Source of the DNA: a virus
IMG/VR virus record: IMGVR_UViG_3300021376_000375
Location: 1 to 22,741 of that record
Direction: 5' to 3' (one strand)
DNA length: 22,741 bases
The notes beneath the pieces were generated by a model. It made no database searches and was not told where the DNA came from. It saw only the letters and a list, made by a program, of their open reading frames with translations. Of this stretch, positions 6,571 through 14,550 are shown piece by piece (within the stretch, counting starts at the first letter, position 1; the number at the start of each line of letters is the position of its first letter). Position numbers and translations under genes: made by a program.

Positions 6571-8994
6571 TCAAATAGGCGGATAAAGTTTGGCTACTGG
6601 AGAAACCCCAGTAGTTTCTATTGCTCTAATTGGTGCTGCTGGCGGTGATGTGCGCCCAGCATTTTGTACATTATTTAGTATGATGGGGTCAAGTTTAATT
6701 TGCTGATGCCTTAATCTTGCTATAGCAGTATTTTTTGAATTTGTATTTAATGTATTTGAATTTGCCGTGGTGCTATTTACTTGTCGTGGAGGATTAAATG
6801 GTTTAGGACCTTTATAACCAGGAGCATTATAATATGCATTAGGACCAGTCAGTTGATCATATTGTGCTGTTCCTTCTGGAAATAAAGCATCACCAACTAC
6901 AGGTAAATTGAGAACACCTATAAATTTACTGAATAATTTAGCAAGACCCATTCCACTACGCTGTGCGGCTTGCAGCATAGTTGGTGTTTGCTGTGTCAAT
7001 AATGGAAGTAGTGATTGTGCTTTTGGTCCTGTATATTTACCAGACAATATACCTTCAGCCATTCTTAATCCTCTATTTGCTTGACGTGGGGAAACAACGG
7101 TAGCACCTCTTAATGTTCTTGCGCCTTGAGGAACTAACATATCTAATCTTGGACCTTGGCCAGGTAAAACACCTTTGAATTTACCAGCACCTCTGTAAGT
7201 GTCAGCAACCCAACCCTTCACACTACCATAAACACCCTCACCTAACATTCCCATTTGTCCTCTAAATCCGTTGTTACGAATTAAGTTTGGAACTCCTTCT
7301 CCAGTTCCGTGCATGATTCTTTTGAGATTAGTACCACGAAGTCCTTTAGCAGTTGTTCTGCGGTTTGATACTGGCGCCACCGCATTAATCATTCTTTCAA
7401 TTGGTGTTGCCATTCCAGTTACAAATCTACCAAATCCACCACCAGTTCCTCCTCCACTACCAGTAGTTCTTCTTCCATTGTTATTATTTCCTCTAAACCA
7501 AGAAAATGGATTCCACCATTGGAATCCAGATCCAGATGGACTTTGAGATCCAGATGTTGGTGTAGACATTGCTGGAGTAGATTGAGTTACCTTTCTTCTA
7601 GTTTTTTCCGCAGTTTCTGTTTCTTGTTGCTTGACAACCTTATCAGTAACTGTATTAGGAACTCCAAAAGAAGATGCAATTGGAGAAGATAAAGTTTTAA
7701 TTAATGGAGCGACTGCTCCTGCTAACGGACCCATCATTCCTAAAGAATTTTGTAATAATCCTAATGTTACAATACCAGTTGCTTTTGGAATCAATTCCAT
7801 TCCAGCATATAATTTTTCAGACTCGTCTTTTACTTCTTTTCTATCCTTGTCATTCATAACTACTGGAATGACTTTATTGAACATATCATCCATTGTTTTA
7901 ATATTACCTTTTTCTGGAGAGGTGCCCATTTCATACTTTGGTAGCATTGCCACTTCTGGTTTTGGACGTACCTTTCCGTCAACCGCACTAGGTTCTCCTT
8001 GGGTATAATTATTATCTAAAGGAATAATTTGTTCATTACCATGAAGTTTGGCATAGTATCCACTGTCTGGACCTGTTGCTATTCCCCCTCTTTCAAATCC
8101 ATCTTGATTATCATCTATAGGTAAAGATAATTGTTCTGCTCCTCTATCTTTATTGTCTTCTAAAAGATTTAATTGTCTAACATCGTTCTGATTGTCATTA
8201 ACACCAACATATCTCTGAGTTCCAGACATATCAGATTGTTCCTTCATGTCTTGAGATTTTTGTTTAATCTCTGATTTGTCGGTCTGTTTCTTGGCTTGCT
8301 GCATTTGCTCACGCAAGGTGGCAATAATTGCATCAAGTCTTTGCTCTAGACTATCTGCATTATATTCAAGTTTCTTGATCGTCCCAGCAATGCCCACCTT
8401 TGCTTCAATAACTCCAGATTGAGTTTCATCAAGTTTTTGATTAATACTTGTGATACTGGCATTGATAGACTCAGCAACAGCAGCTAAAAATACTCCGAGT
8501 TTTTGATCTTTTACTTTTATAGTTTTGTCTTTACCACCAAACATGTCCTCTGGTCTGGCAGTTTGAATCATCTTAGATTCTGACTTAAACTTTCTTTCCT
8601 CTGGACTCGCTATCCTTTGATATTCTGGTAAATTTCTGACATGAGCAGGAGTTCCAATCAATGGATCAACAACTGACTGCCCCCTTGCAAAACGATCAGG
8701 ATATTTAAACTGTGCTGAATATCTATTTTCTCTAGAAGATTTTCTATCAGTTTCTGGTTTTGATTTTCTAGGATCAAAAATTCCTAAAGTTCTGTTGTAT
8801 AAGTCTCCACCAAATTGACTCTGTAATGCTCTACCAAAAAATTCACCACGACGAAGTTTTGGATCTACATCGTATTTTTTCGCTTCTTCAATAGCTCGCT
8901 CTCTTTCCTCCTTTGCCATATTGGCAGCATCAAAGATCTTACCAGCAATATAACTGGTAAAATCTCCAGAAAAAGTAGCGGAATAGTTTGCCAT
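6571..8994 (-). CDS. Tape-measure-like tail protein with possible ADP-ribosyltransferase-like segment
   Basis: An 807-aa structural protein. Residues 1 to about 95 are a clear paralogue of the start of the preceding 1280-aa protein (MANYS, AGKIF-AAN-AKEE, FGGDLYNRT-GIFDPRK, PETDRKSS). A coiled-coil-like region follows (about 170-260). The motif GGIATGPDSGYYAKLHGNEQ near 300 resembles the HG-E-IPL element of tape-measure proteins. Residues about 558-640 contain H562-G-T, then NNGF, then G585-EGVYGS with Y589, and A597-DTY. This matches the His and Tyr motifs of PARP-like ADP-ribosyltransferases in order and approximate spacing; the third catalytic residue is not obvious. The C-terminus is Pro/Asn-rich. 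Its role is probably in the hub or tube lumen. It starts 4 bases after the previous stop. Confidence 0.6.
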   Translation of the reverse strand: MANYSATFSGDFTSYIAGKIFDAANMAKEERERAIEEAKKYDVDPKLRRGEFFGRALQSQFGGDLYNRTLGIFDPRKSKPETDRKSSRENRYSAQFKYPDRFARGQSVVDPLIGTPAHVRNLPEYQRIASPEERKFKSESKMIQTARPEDMFGGKDKTIKVKDQKLGVFLAAVAESINASITSINQKLDETQSGVIEAKVGIAGTIKKLEYNADSLEQRLDAIIATLREQMQQAKKQTDKSEIKQKSQDMKEQSDMSGTQRYVGVNDNQNDVRQLNLLEDNKDRGAEQLSLPIDDNQDGFERGGIATGPDSGYYAKLHGNEQIIPLDNNYTQGEPSAVDGKVRPKPEVAMLPKYEMGTSPEKGNIKTMDDMFNKVIPVVMNDKDRKEVKDESEKLYAGMELIPKATGIVTLGLLQNSLGMMGPLAGAVAPLIKTLSSPIASSFGVPNTVTDKVVKQQETETAEKTRRKVTQSTPAMSTPTSGSQSPSGSGFQWWNPFSWFRGNNNNGRRTTGSGGGTGGGFGRFVTGMATPIERMINAVAPVSNRRTTAKGLRGTNLKRIMHGTGEGVPNLIRNNGFRGQMGMLGEGVYGSVKGWVADTYRGAGKFKGVLPGQGPRLDMLVPQGARTLRGATVVSPRQANRGLRMAEGILSGKYTGPKAQSLLPLLTQQTPTMLQAAQRSGMGLAKLFSKFIGVLNLPVVGDALFPEGTAQYDQLTGPNAYYNAPGYKGPKPFNPPRQVNSTTANSNTLNTNSKNTAIARLRHQQIKLDPIILNNVQNAGRTSPPAAPIRAIETTGVSPVAKLYPPI

Positions 8995-8998
8995 TATT

Positions 8999-11900
8999 TT
9001 ATACTGTTGCTAGAATTGCTAGACTTGCTTCTTTTAAATTGACCGAATCAACAGGAGAAGAAGATGAAGGTTGAACCCCATTTTTATCTGATGTATCAGC
9101 GGTAGTACCGGTAGTGATTATAATGTATTGTATCGCAATTGATCCATTTTCAATTTCTTCAGCAGTAGAACTATCAGAAAGTAACTGAGATGGAATAAGT
9201 CCTTTCAATCCACCAGGAAGAATTTTTTGAATTTGATTAAAGATATTTTTCTCTTGCGCTTCTTTTTTTAGTCTTAATTTTTCTCTAAGTTCTTCCTGTC
9301 TCTTTTGTTCTTCTAATATTTGTTTAAGTGCGGAATTATATTGTTGTTGTAATGTTTTTTCGGATTTTACTGGTTGATCATAAAAACTTCCACCCCCTTT
9401 AGGAGCATATGGGAAAGAAGCAAATTCTGGTGCAATTTTACTCATAATTCCTCTGCTCAATCCCTGTTGCCTTAAATCACGACCAGAAACACCTCTAAAT
9501 GTTTCCAGTCTTTTCAGCGCCAAATAATCTTGTAGTTGATTTGTCATCTTTTCTGACCATTTAACATATCCTCCTTTAACAAGATCTGATAATGTATCTG
9601 GCATGAGTTGATATCTTCCAGTAGCATAAGATTCACCGCTTACATCATACCCAGCATTTCTTCCTCTGAGTCTACCCGTCTTCATCATATTCCATACCTC
9701 TCTAACGGTCATCTTGCCTTGTGCTAATTCTGGAACTATGTTTCCTCCATATACTACTCCATAACTCTTAGTTGTTCCTTCAGCATATGATATAGTTTTT
9801 AACAATGCCCTTTGCTCTGCTGTAAAATTGTAATTTCTATTAACAGTACCAGGACCACCAGTGCCACCACGAATTAATGATGTTTTGGAAGTAACTGCTC
9901 CACTATCATCCCCCCCAGTTCCTCCATTTCCATATCCTCTACTAGTAGGACCAGATGATGGCCTTCCATACATTGTTTGTATTTTTTCATTAATAGATAA
10001 GCGGAGTGCTTTGTTCTTACTAAGATCTATTTCTTCTTGATATCCAAGCATATTTTTTGGTTTAAATGCCTGTATTTTTCCAGGTCCAAGAACTTTAAAG
10101 AAAAATTGCTTTCCATCATGAGTAAATTCTATCATTCCTTTTTTCATTAATTGTTTAGTAATTGCTAGCTGACGAGCTGACTGGGCAGCTGCTGCCGCTG
10201 CTGCTGTGGTCGCTGGGTCTGGAGCTCCAGGCGTTGCTGGAGAATTGCTTCCTGGTTGAGTAGATACTGGCACATTTGATCCACCTCGTCCTGCAGCAGC
10301 TATTAATCCACTAACAAGAGTTCTCCAATTTGGATAAGGATGATTTCTGTCATATGGTCCACCAACAGGGAAAAAGTCCAAACTTGTGTGTGGTCCAGTC
10401 ATCCTCCCTGCTTCTGGAAATGGTTTATTCTTTGCATAGTCCCAACCAACTGGTCCCAAATGGGTGCCAGCGGTCACCGTGTCCCCAGGTTTTACTTTTA
10501 TAGAATCTTTGTTTGGGAAGTGGGCATAAAGGGCGTCAAAATAGGTTCCTGGGTTACTAGGATCTTCAGATCTAATAACAACATCCCAACCGTATCCCTG
10601 ATTTAAACCACCTGTATATTTACTACTAATAACTTTTCCTGGGAAAACAGCATAATTATTTTTAGAGTCAGCTGCACTAAAGTCTATTCCTGATTCTCCA
10701 GTTGCATCAATACCTTGACCACCAGCAATTACAATTCTAGCATCTCCAGTTGGAGGAGAAAAATTACCTAAATCGGCAACAATTGTACTTTCTTGTCGTG
10801 CCTTTTGAATTAAAGGCGCTACATTACTATCATAGAATCCTCTTGTAGTTACACCATTTGCATCTACAACATTCCCTCCAATCTTACCTGCATGAATAGC
10901 GGAATATATGTCATATCCGCTCATGCCTGGTTTTATTCCCGCTCCTTTTAGGTATTTTTTAACATATACCATCTGTTGTGCAATACTCATGCTTCTCAAC
11001 GAAGCAAGTGTAACTTTTTCCCCGCCAATTGTTTTATATGATCCGCCACGATCATCTGGGCAAAATTGAATCAATCCTGTGCAACCAAATCTGTTGGTCC
11101 TAGATGGATCCCCCGTGCTTTCCGCTAAAATAATACCAAGTAAATCTGGTGCTGGTACTCCTAATTCTGCAGCTGCTTTTTCTACTTCCGCTCTCAGTTC
11201 AGCACTTCCACCAGCATTGTCACCTAATTTATATCTTTGCCCTTCTGGCAATCCTGGTGGTGCCCCATCACCCGCTGCTTCCGCTTGTTCTCTAAGAACA
11301 AAAAAAGGATTTGTAAATAATGATATTAATTTATCATTTGAAGTTGGTGTTTTTTTGCCAATATCTGTTTTCAGCGATATTGGAATAATTTTATAATCTA
11401 GTCCGAGTTTTTTTGCTTCTGATCTGATTTGTCTTCCTTGTCCAGCAGATTCACCAAGAGTAACTGCAGTAGAAACCAATTGAGATCCCATTTTATCCAT
11501 TGAATCCACAAAAGCATTTTTAATTCCTTTTCTATCACCAGATCCTAAAATTAATTCTTTACCATGTAGCAATCCTGTTCCTTTTTTAGTTAGAGAAGTC
11601 CCAGTTTCATGGACACCAGTAACTGTATCAGCAATCTTGGCACCAGCATAGCCGCCAGCAGCACTGAATGCAGCACCAATCAAAAGACCAGCAAGAGTTC
11701 CCACACCTGGGAATAGCATAGTTCCTATTGCAGCACCAGCTGCAGCACCTGCTAAACCTCCACCAACACCAACTGTTGCTTGTAGATTACTTTGTCCTGC
11801 CGATTTTCTATCACCATATTCCCAAACAGCAAGTGCTTGTTTTAATCCAGGAACATTTTTACCAACACTTTTTATTTTAGATACTCCACCCATTCCTTGA

Positions 11901-12841
11901 GCAGCAGATCTAGCTGAAGCTATATTCTTTCCAAAATTTGCTGCTTTCGCAGGAAGTATTCTACCAATTTTACTAGCAGCAGAATTGCTAATTCTTCCTA
12001 CTGCTTTACCAGGAATTCTTTGAATGTTTCTAACTGTTGTTCTAGTTTGTCTAACAGATTTTGGTAATTTCCTGTATAATCTTCTTATTGCTCTATTCTT
12101 GTAAAATCTAGCGATTCTACTGGGGACAGAAGTACCACCTGTCATGGCACTAGTGTCAATTAATCCTCGTGTTGATGAAAGATCTTTTTGTTCTTCAATA
12201 ATTCTTTCTTTTTCTGCCGCCTCTGCTTTATCTTTTAGTTTTTCTTGAAATTCTGCTTGTTTACCAAAAATTTCCAGAATTTGATCAAATTTTGATAACA
12301 AAATATCATTTTGATTAATAATTAATTCTTGTGTGCTTTGCAGAGAATGATGTACATCTAGAACTTGAGCATTGATTTTAGAAATTTTTGCTTCAGCAGC
12401 AACCAATCTTGCGTCAACCCCTGCACCAAAAATTTTTGATATTTGTTTTCTTAAATCCTTATCTTTTACTGGCAAAGAATCATCATCAGACATCAACTCG
12501 CGTGTTGCTGCTGTTATTTTGTTTTTTCTTTTTTTAGTATCAGAATCATCGGTTTTTTCTTTCTGTGGAAACTGAGATGAAAATCTAGACTCTTTTGATG
12601 ATTTTCTGTCAGTTTCTGGGTGCTTTTTTCTTGGATCAAAAATACCAAATGTCCTATTATATAAGTCTCCGCCAAATTCATGTTGTAAAGCTCTGGCAAA
12701 GAGTGATCCTGGTTGTGCTTGCTCTATTCCCTCTTCTTTTCTTCTTTCTTTTTCTTCTTTTGCTAGATTTGCGGCACTAAAAATTTTCCCAGCAACATAA
12801 CTGGTAAGATCTCCACTAGATGTTTGGGAATAGTTTGCCAC
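8999..12841 (-). CDS. Tape-measure-like hub protein with three cell-wall-hydrolase-like domains
   Basis: A 1280-aa protein. Residues 1 to about 90 are shared with the 807-aa neighbour, followed by a coiled coil (about 145-220), a basic region (about 235-330) and a glycine-zipper hydrophobic stretch (about 350-400) suited to membrane insertion. Next are an SLT-type lytic transglycosylase-like domain (about 550-690; AES with E574, then GCTGLIQF), an M23-peptidase-like domain (about 710-840; GIDF with D720, YAH with H774, GPH with H818), and a third muramidase-like domain resembling lambda endolysin/GH104 (about 1010-1150; YAEGT with E1021, then ATGRYQLMPDT). A coiled coil ends the protein. The M23 site lacks two expected zinc ligands. 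It starts with GTG sharing one base with the gp51-like stop, and no clear ribosome site is visible. It lies where other tailed phages place the tape measure, right after a frameshifted tail chaperone. Confidence 0.75.
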   Translation of the reverse strand: MANYSQTSSGDLTSYVAGKIFSAANLAKEEKERRKEEGIEQAQPGSLFARALQHEFGGDLYNRTFGIFDPRKKHPETDRKSSKESRFSSQFPQKEKTDDSDTKKRKNKITAATRELMSDDDSLPVKDKDLRKQISKIFGAGVDARLVAAEAKISKINAQVLDVHHSLQSTQELIINQNDILLSKFDQILEIFGKQAEFQEKLKDKAEAAEKERIIEEQKDLSSTRGLIDTSAMTGGTSVPSRIARFYKNRAIRRLYRKLPKSVRQTRTTVRNIQRIPGKAVGRISNSAASKIGRILPAKAANFGKNIASARSAAQGMGGVSKIKSVGKNVPGLKQALAVWEYGDRKSAGQSNLQATVGVGGGLAGAAAGAAIGTMLFPGVGTLAGLLIGAAFSAAGGYAGAKIADTVTGVHETGTSLTKKGTGLLHGKELILGSGDRKGIKNAFVDSMDKMGSQLVSTAVTLGESAGQGRQIRSEAKKLGLDYKIIPISLKTDIGKKTPTSNDKLISLFTNPFFVLREQAEAAGDGAPPGLPEGQRYKLGDNAGGSAELRAEVEKAAAELGVPAPDLLGIILAESTGDPSRTNRFGCTGLIQFCPDDRGGSYKTIGGEKVTLASLRSMSIAQQMVYVKKYLKGAGIKPGMSGYDIYSAIHAGKIGGNVVDANGVTTRGFYDSNVAPLIQKARQESTIVADLGNFSPPTGDARIVIAGGQGIDATGESGIDFSAADSKNNYAVFPGKVISSKYTGGLNQGYGWDVVIRSEDPSNPGTYFDALYAHFPNKDSIKVKPGDTVTAGTHLGPVGWDYAKNKPFPEAGRMTGPHTSLDFFPVGGPYDRNHPYPNWRTLVSGLIAAAGRGGSNVPVSTQPGSNSPATPGAPDPATTAAAAAAAQSARQLAITKQLMKKGMIEFTHDGKQFFFKVLGPGKIQAFKPKNMLGYQEEIDLSKNKALRLSINEKIQTMYGRPSSGPTSRGYGNGGTGGDDSGAVTSKTSLIRGGTGGPGTVNRNYNFTAEQRALLKTISYAEGTTKSYGVVYGGNIVPELAQGKMTVREVWNMMKTGRLRGRNAGYDVSGESYATGRYQLMPDTLSDLVKGGYVKWSEKMTNQLQDYLALKRLETFRGVSGRDLRQQGLSRGIMSKIAPEFASFPYAPKGGGSFYDQPVKSEKTLQQQYNSALKQILEEQKRQEELREKLRLKKEAQEKNIFNQIQKILPGGLKGLIPSQLLSDSSTAEEIENGSIAIQYIIITTGTTADTSDKNGVQPSSSSPVDSVNLKEASLAILATV

Positions 12842-13029
12842 TATTTGTTTTTCGCTTGTTCTTGTTTTTGTTTAACCTCATCCAGATATTGCATAAGAAG
12901 AGTTGTATAAACTTCTCTTTCCCACGGCATTAAATTTTCAATCTCGGTCAAACTATATTTATGGTACTGCATCAAAGCGAAATTCATGCGATAGTACCCC
13001 TCCAAACTATTTTGAAAGAGTGCTATGCG
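12841..13029 (-). CDS. gp51-like tail assembly extension, probably a -1 frameshift of gp26
   Basis: An open frame, -1 relative to gp26, runs from the slippery site to the TAG at 12841-12843. Read through, it adds 62 residues to gp26: 14 residues (RIALFQNSLEGYYR) and then 48 from an internal ATG at 12987, including the segment LMPWEREVYTTLLMQYLDEV. The hydrophobic helical pattern with WERE and a short charged tail is typical of phage tail-assembly chaperone extensions. The fusion would be 298 aa. An alternative is a separate 48-aa gene started at 12987, since GGAGG precedes that ATG by 11 bases; both routes may be used. Position directly before a tape-measure-like gene matches the lambda G-GT/H arrangement. 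It is too short for ordinary gene finders to have caught. Confidence 0.7.
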   Translation of the reverse strand, partial: RIALFQNSLEGYYRMNFALMQYHKYSLTEIENLMPWEREVYTTLLMQYLDEVKQKQEQAKNK

Positions 13030-13035
13030 AAAAAA
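12988..13035 (-). promoter_or_regulatory. Programmed -1 ribosomal frameshift signal
   Basis: The minus strand at 13035-13029 reads T TTT TTC in the gp26 frame, a canonical X-XXY-YYZ slippery heptamer, two codons before the gp26 stop. Seven bases downstream an 8-bp stem with three G-T pairs forms between 13021-13014 and 13003-12996 (10-base loop). Outside it 13028-13023 can pair with 12994-12988 with one bulge. Spacer length and structure match known stimulators. The event itself is inferred. Confidence 0.72.
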
Positions 13036-13736
13036 TTCTGTAAACCCTCAATTGTATAATCAGATTCTTTCCCGGTGTTAGGATTAACAACGGTAAATTT
13101 ATGAGTTAGTTTTGGAGAAGTTTGATAGAATTTTTGAATTTGTTCAAATTGTTTTGTAGTCAATTTTTCAACAAATTCACGAAATTCTTTTTTTGAAGTG
13201 GTTGTGTTGTCGTAAACATCTTCTCCTTGAAAAATTTGTTCAATAGAATTTGAAATAAATTCATACACTTCCTCTGTTTGCATTTCTTTTTGTAAAAATT
13301 CTCTTTCAACAAATTCTTTCATACTTGGATACTTCATTACAATACCAAAATCATCTTCAAACATAATTTTTGAAGAATGCCCTTCTGGTTTTACAACATC
13401 AACTTCATTGATATTAATTTGTGCTTCAACTTGAGTTTCATTATCATCAAGACAAGTAACACTCAATGTAATTGTTTCTCCAATAGACGCTGCTCTAATT
13501 CTAAGAAACAAATACTCCAAATCAAAACTAGGAAGGGCATCTACTTTAATTCTTGTCAAAACACAATTTTGAAGCAAATCTTTAACTGCCTCAATAACTT
13601 GTTTTTCATCTTGAGATTCTAATGCAAGTAAGAGTACTTTTTCTTCTTTTACTAGAAAAGGTCTATATTTTAATTGTTTACCATTAGATGGTAATTCAAG
13701 TTCATATGTTGGATATCCAATTTTTGGCAAAGCCAT
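13023..13736 (-). CDS. gp26: gp26 baseplate hub assembly protein
   Basis: A 237-aa protein of the T4 gp26 baseplate family. The N-terminus (YELELPSNGKQLKYRPFLVKEEKVLLLA) is the family hallmark, followed by the segment with VLTRIKVDALPSFDLEYLFLRIRA. It acts in assembly of the central baseplate hub. Reading stops at TAG (13023-13025), two codons after the slippery site TTTTTTC, so a fraction of ribosomes probably makes a 298-aa fusion with the gp51-like frame. The start ATG has GAGG about 9 bases upstream and a late-type promoter at 13761-13768, making this the first gene of a promoter-proximal late unit. Confidence 0.88.
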   Translation of the reverse strand: MALPKIGYPTYELELPSNGKQLKYRPFLVKEEKVLLLALESQDEKQVIEAVKDLLQNCVLTRIKVDALPSFDLEYLFLRIRAASIGETITLSVTCLDDNETQVEAQININEVDVVKPEGHSSKIMFEDDFGIVMKYPSMKEFVEREFLQKEMQTEEVYEFISNSIEQIFQGEDVYDNTTTSKKEFREFVEKLTTKQFEQIQKFYQTSPKLTHKFTVVNPNTGKESDYTIEGLQNFFA

Positions 13737-13760
13737 AATATTTACCTCATATCGTATGTA

Positions 13761-13768
13761 TATTTATT
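13761..13768 (-). promoter_or_regulatory. Candidate T4-type late promoter for gp26
   Basis: The minus strand reads GCAATAAATATA, with AATAAATA one base from the T4 late consensus TATAAATA, about 25 bases upstream of the gp26 ATG and just past the repeat at 13771-13837. It would use the gp55-type sigma factor and the gp33 coactivator. Confidence 0.55.
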
Positions 13769-13770
13769 GC

Positions 13771-13837
13771 AACTTTTTTAGCATTTTTTTGGCAGAAAAA
13801 TTTTTCCCGAATTTATGAAATCGGGGTTTAAATTTTG
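13771..13837 (+). repeat. Copy A of a 67-bp imperfect intergenic repeat
   Basis: On the plus strand this copy and 17460-17526 share, in order, AACTTTTTTA, GGC-GAAAAATTTTT, CCCG, ATGAAATC and AATTTTG with a few small gaps. Both copies lie immediately after the stop codon of a minus-strand gene. Copy A can form a stem between 13806-13810 and 13821-13825 but has a weak T tail on the minus strand, so it is at best a leaky terminator between the tube-like gene and gp26. Confidence 0.6.
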
Positions 13838-13843
13838 AAATTG

Positions 13844-14515
13844 TTATTTTTTACGTCCTTCTTTTTCACCGTAAAGAATTGTATGTCTACTATAGTAAAA
13901 ATTTACCGACAATCTTGCAATTTGTGATGTTCCATATGATAATGGGACAGCATCTATTGAATATGGATAGCAGTTTTCTAAAATATATGTAATTGGAGCT
14001 CTTTCATTCGCAGATGTAGATCCTGGTTCTGTTTTTATAATTCTAGCGGTGCAAACATATGTGTTTGGATATTTCAGTCTATTGATACGATTTCTTAGTC
14101 TGGGTTTAGCTCCTAGGGCGCCTTCGAAAGTTCCATTAAAAATTCTTTGATCACCCTCTCCAAAAATGTAATCATACCATGCTGTAAAAAATTTCAATGG
14201 AATCATTTCGGCATCCAGCAAAAATGAAAGACTCACATCTGTAAAAAGTCTTGTGTGCGGATAATAAACTGCACCCTCCCCTAAGTATCTACCAGTTATA
14301 GTTGATACTGCTGATTGTACATTTGGTAATTGTGCCTCATCACAAAACATGTTTACTATACTTTTACTGTCGCTAGTATAATAGTTTTCAAATGGTTTTG
14401 GTTGATTATCTTTTCCGAGTGCAAAGTCAAACTGCACATCAAATCCAGTAGTCAGAGACATTCCTCCCTGAGCACCAATCTTTGACATAAATTCGCTAAT
14501 CTTTGTTACTGCCAC
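13844..14515 (-). CDS. Tail-tube or tube-initiator-like protein (gp19/gp54 type)
   Basis: A 223-aa protein with features of T4-type tail tube family members: an N-terminal beta segment (SLTTGFDVQFDFAL), a central PLKFFTAWYDYIFG motif, and a C-terminal beta pair (YPNTYVCTARIIK, then ITYILENCYPYSIDAVPLSYGTSQIARLSVNFYYSRH). These tube-like domains form hexameric rings stacked on the baseplate. Its place beside gp48 (tube cap) suggests the gp54-like tube initiator, but the main tube gp19 or a paralogue is also possible. The start is GTG at 14515, preceded by a late-type promoter 28 bases upstream; no strong ribosome site is visible. Confidence 0.6.
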   Translation of the reverse strand: MAVTKISEFMSKIGAQGGMSLTTGFDVQFDFALGKDNQPKPFENYYTSDSKSIVNMFCDEAQLPNVQSAVSTITGRYLGEGAVYYPHTRLFTDVSLSFLLDAEMIPLKFFTAWYDYIFGEGDQRIFNGTFEGALGAKPRLRNRINRLKYPNTYVCTARIIKTEPGSTSANERAPITYILENCYPYSIDAVPLSYGTSQIARLSVNFYYSRHTILYGEKEGRKK

Positions 14516-14523
14516 TCTAAATA
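14516..14523 (+). promoter_or_regulatory. Candidate late promoter for the gp4-gp53 operon
   Basis: The plus strand reads TCTAAATA, one base from the T4 late consensus, 24 bases upstream of the gp4 ATG. It abuts the GTG start codon of the divergent minus-strand gene. Confidence 0.4.
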
Positions 14524-14542
14524 TAACTGTGGGAACCTATAT

Positions 14543-14550
14543 TATTTATG
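14543..14550 (-). promoter_or_regulatory. Candidate late promoter for the tube-like gene
   Basis: The minus strand reads CATAAATA, one base from the T4 late consensus, 28 bases upstream of the GTG at 14515. It contains the complement of the gp4 start codon. Confidence 0.5.
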
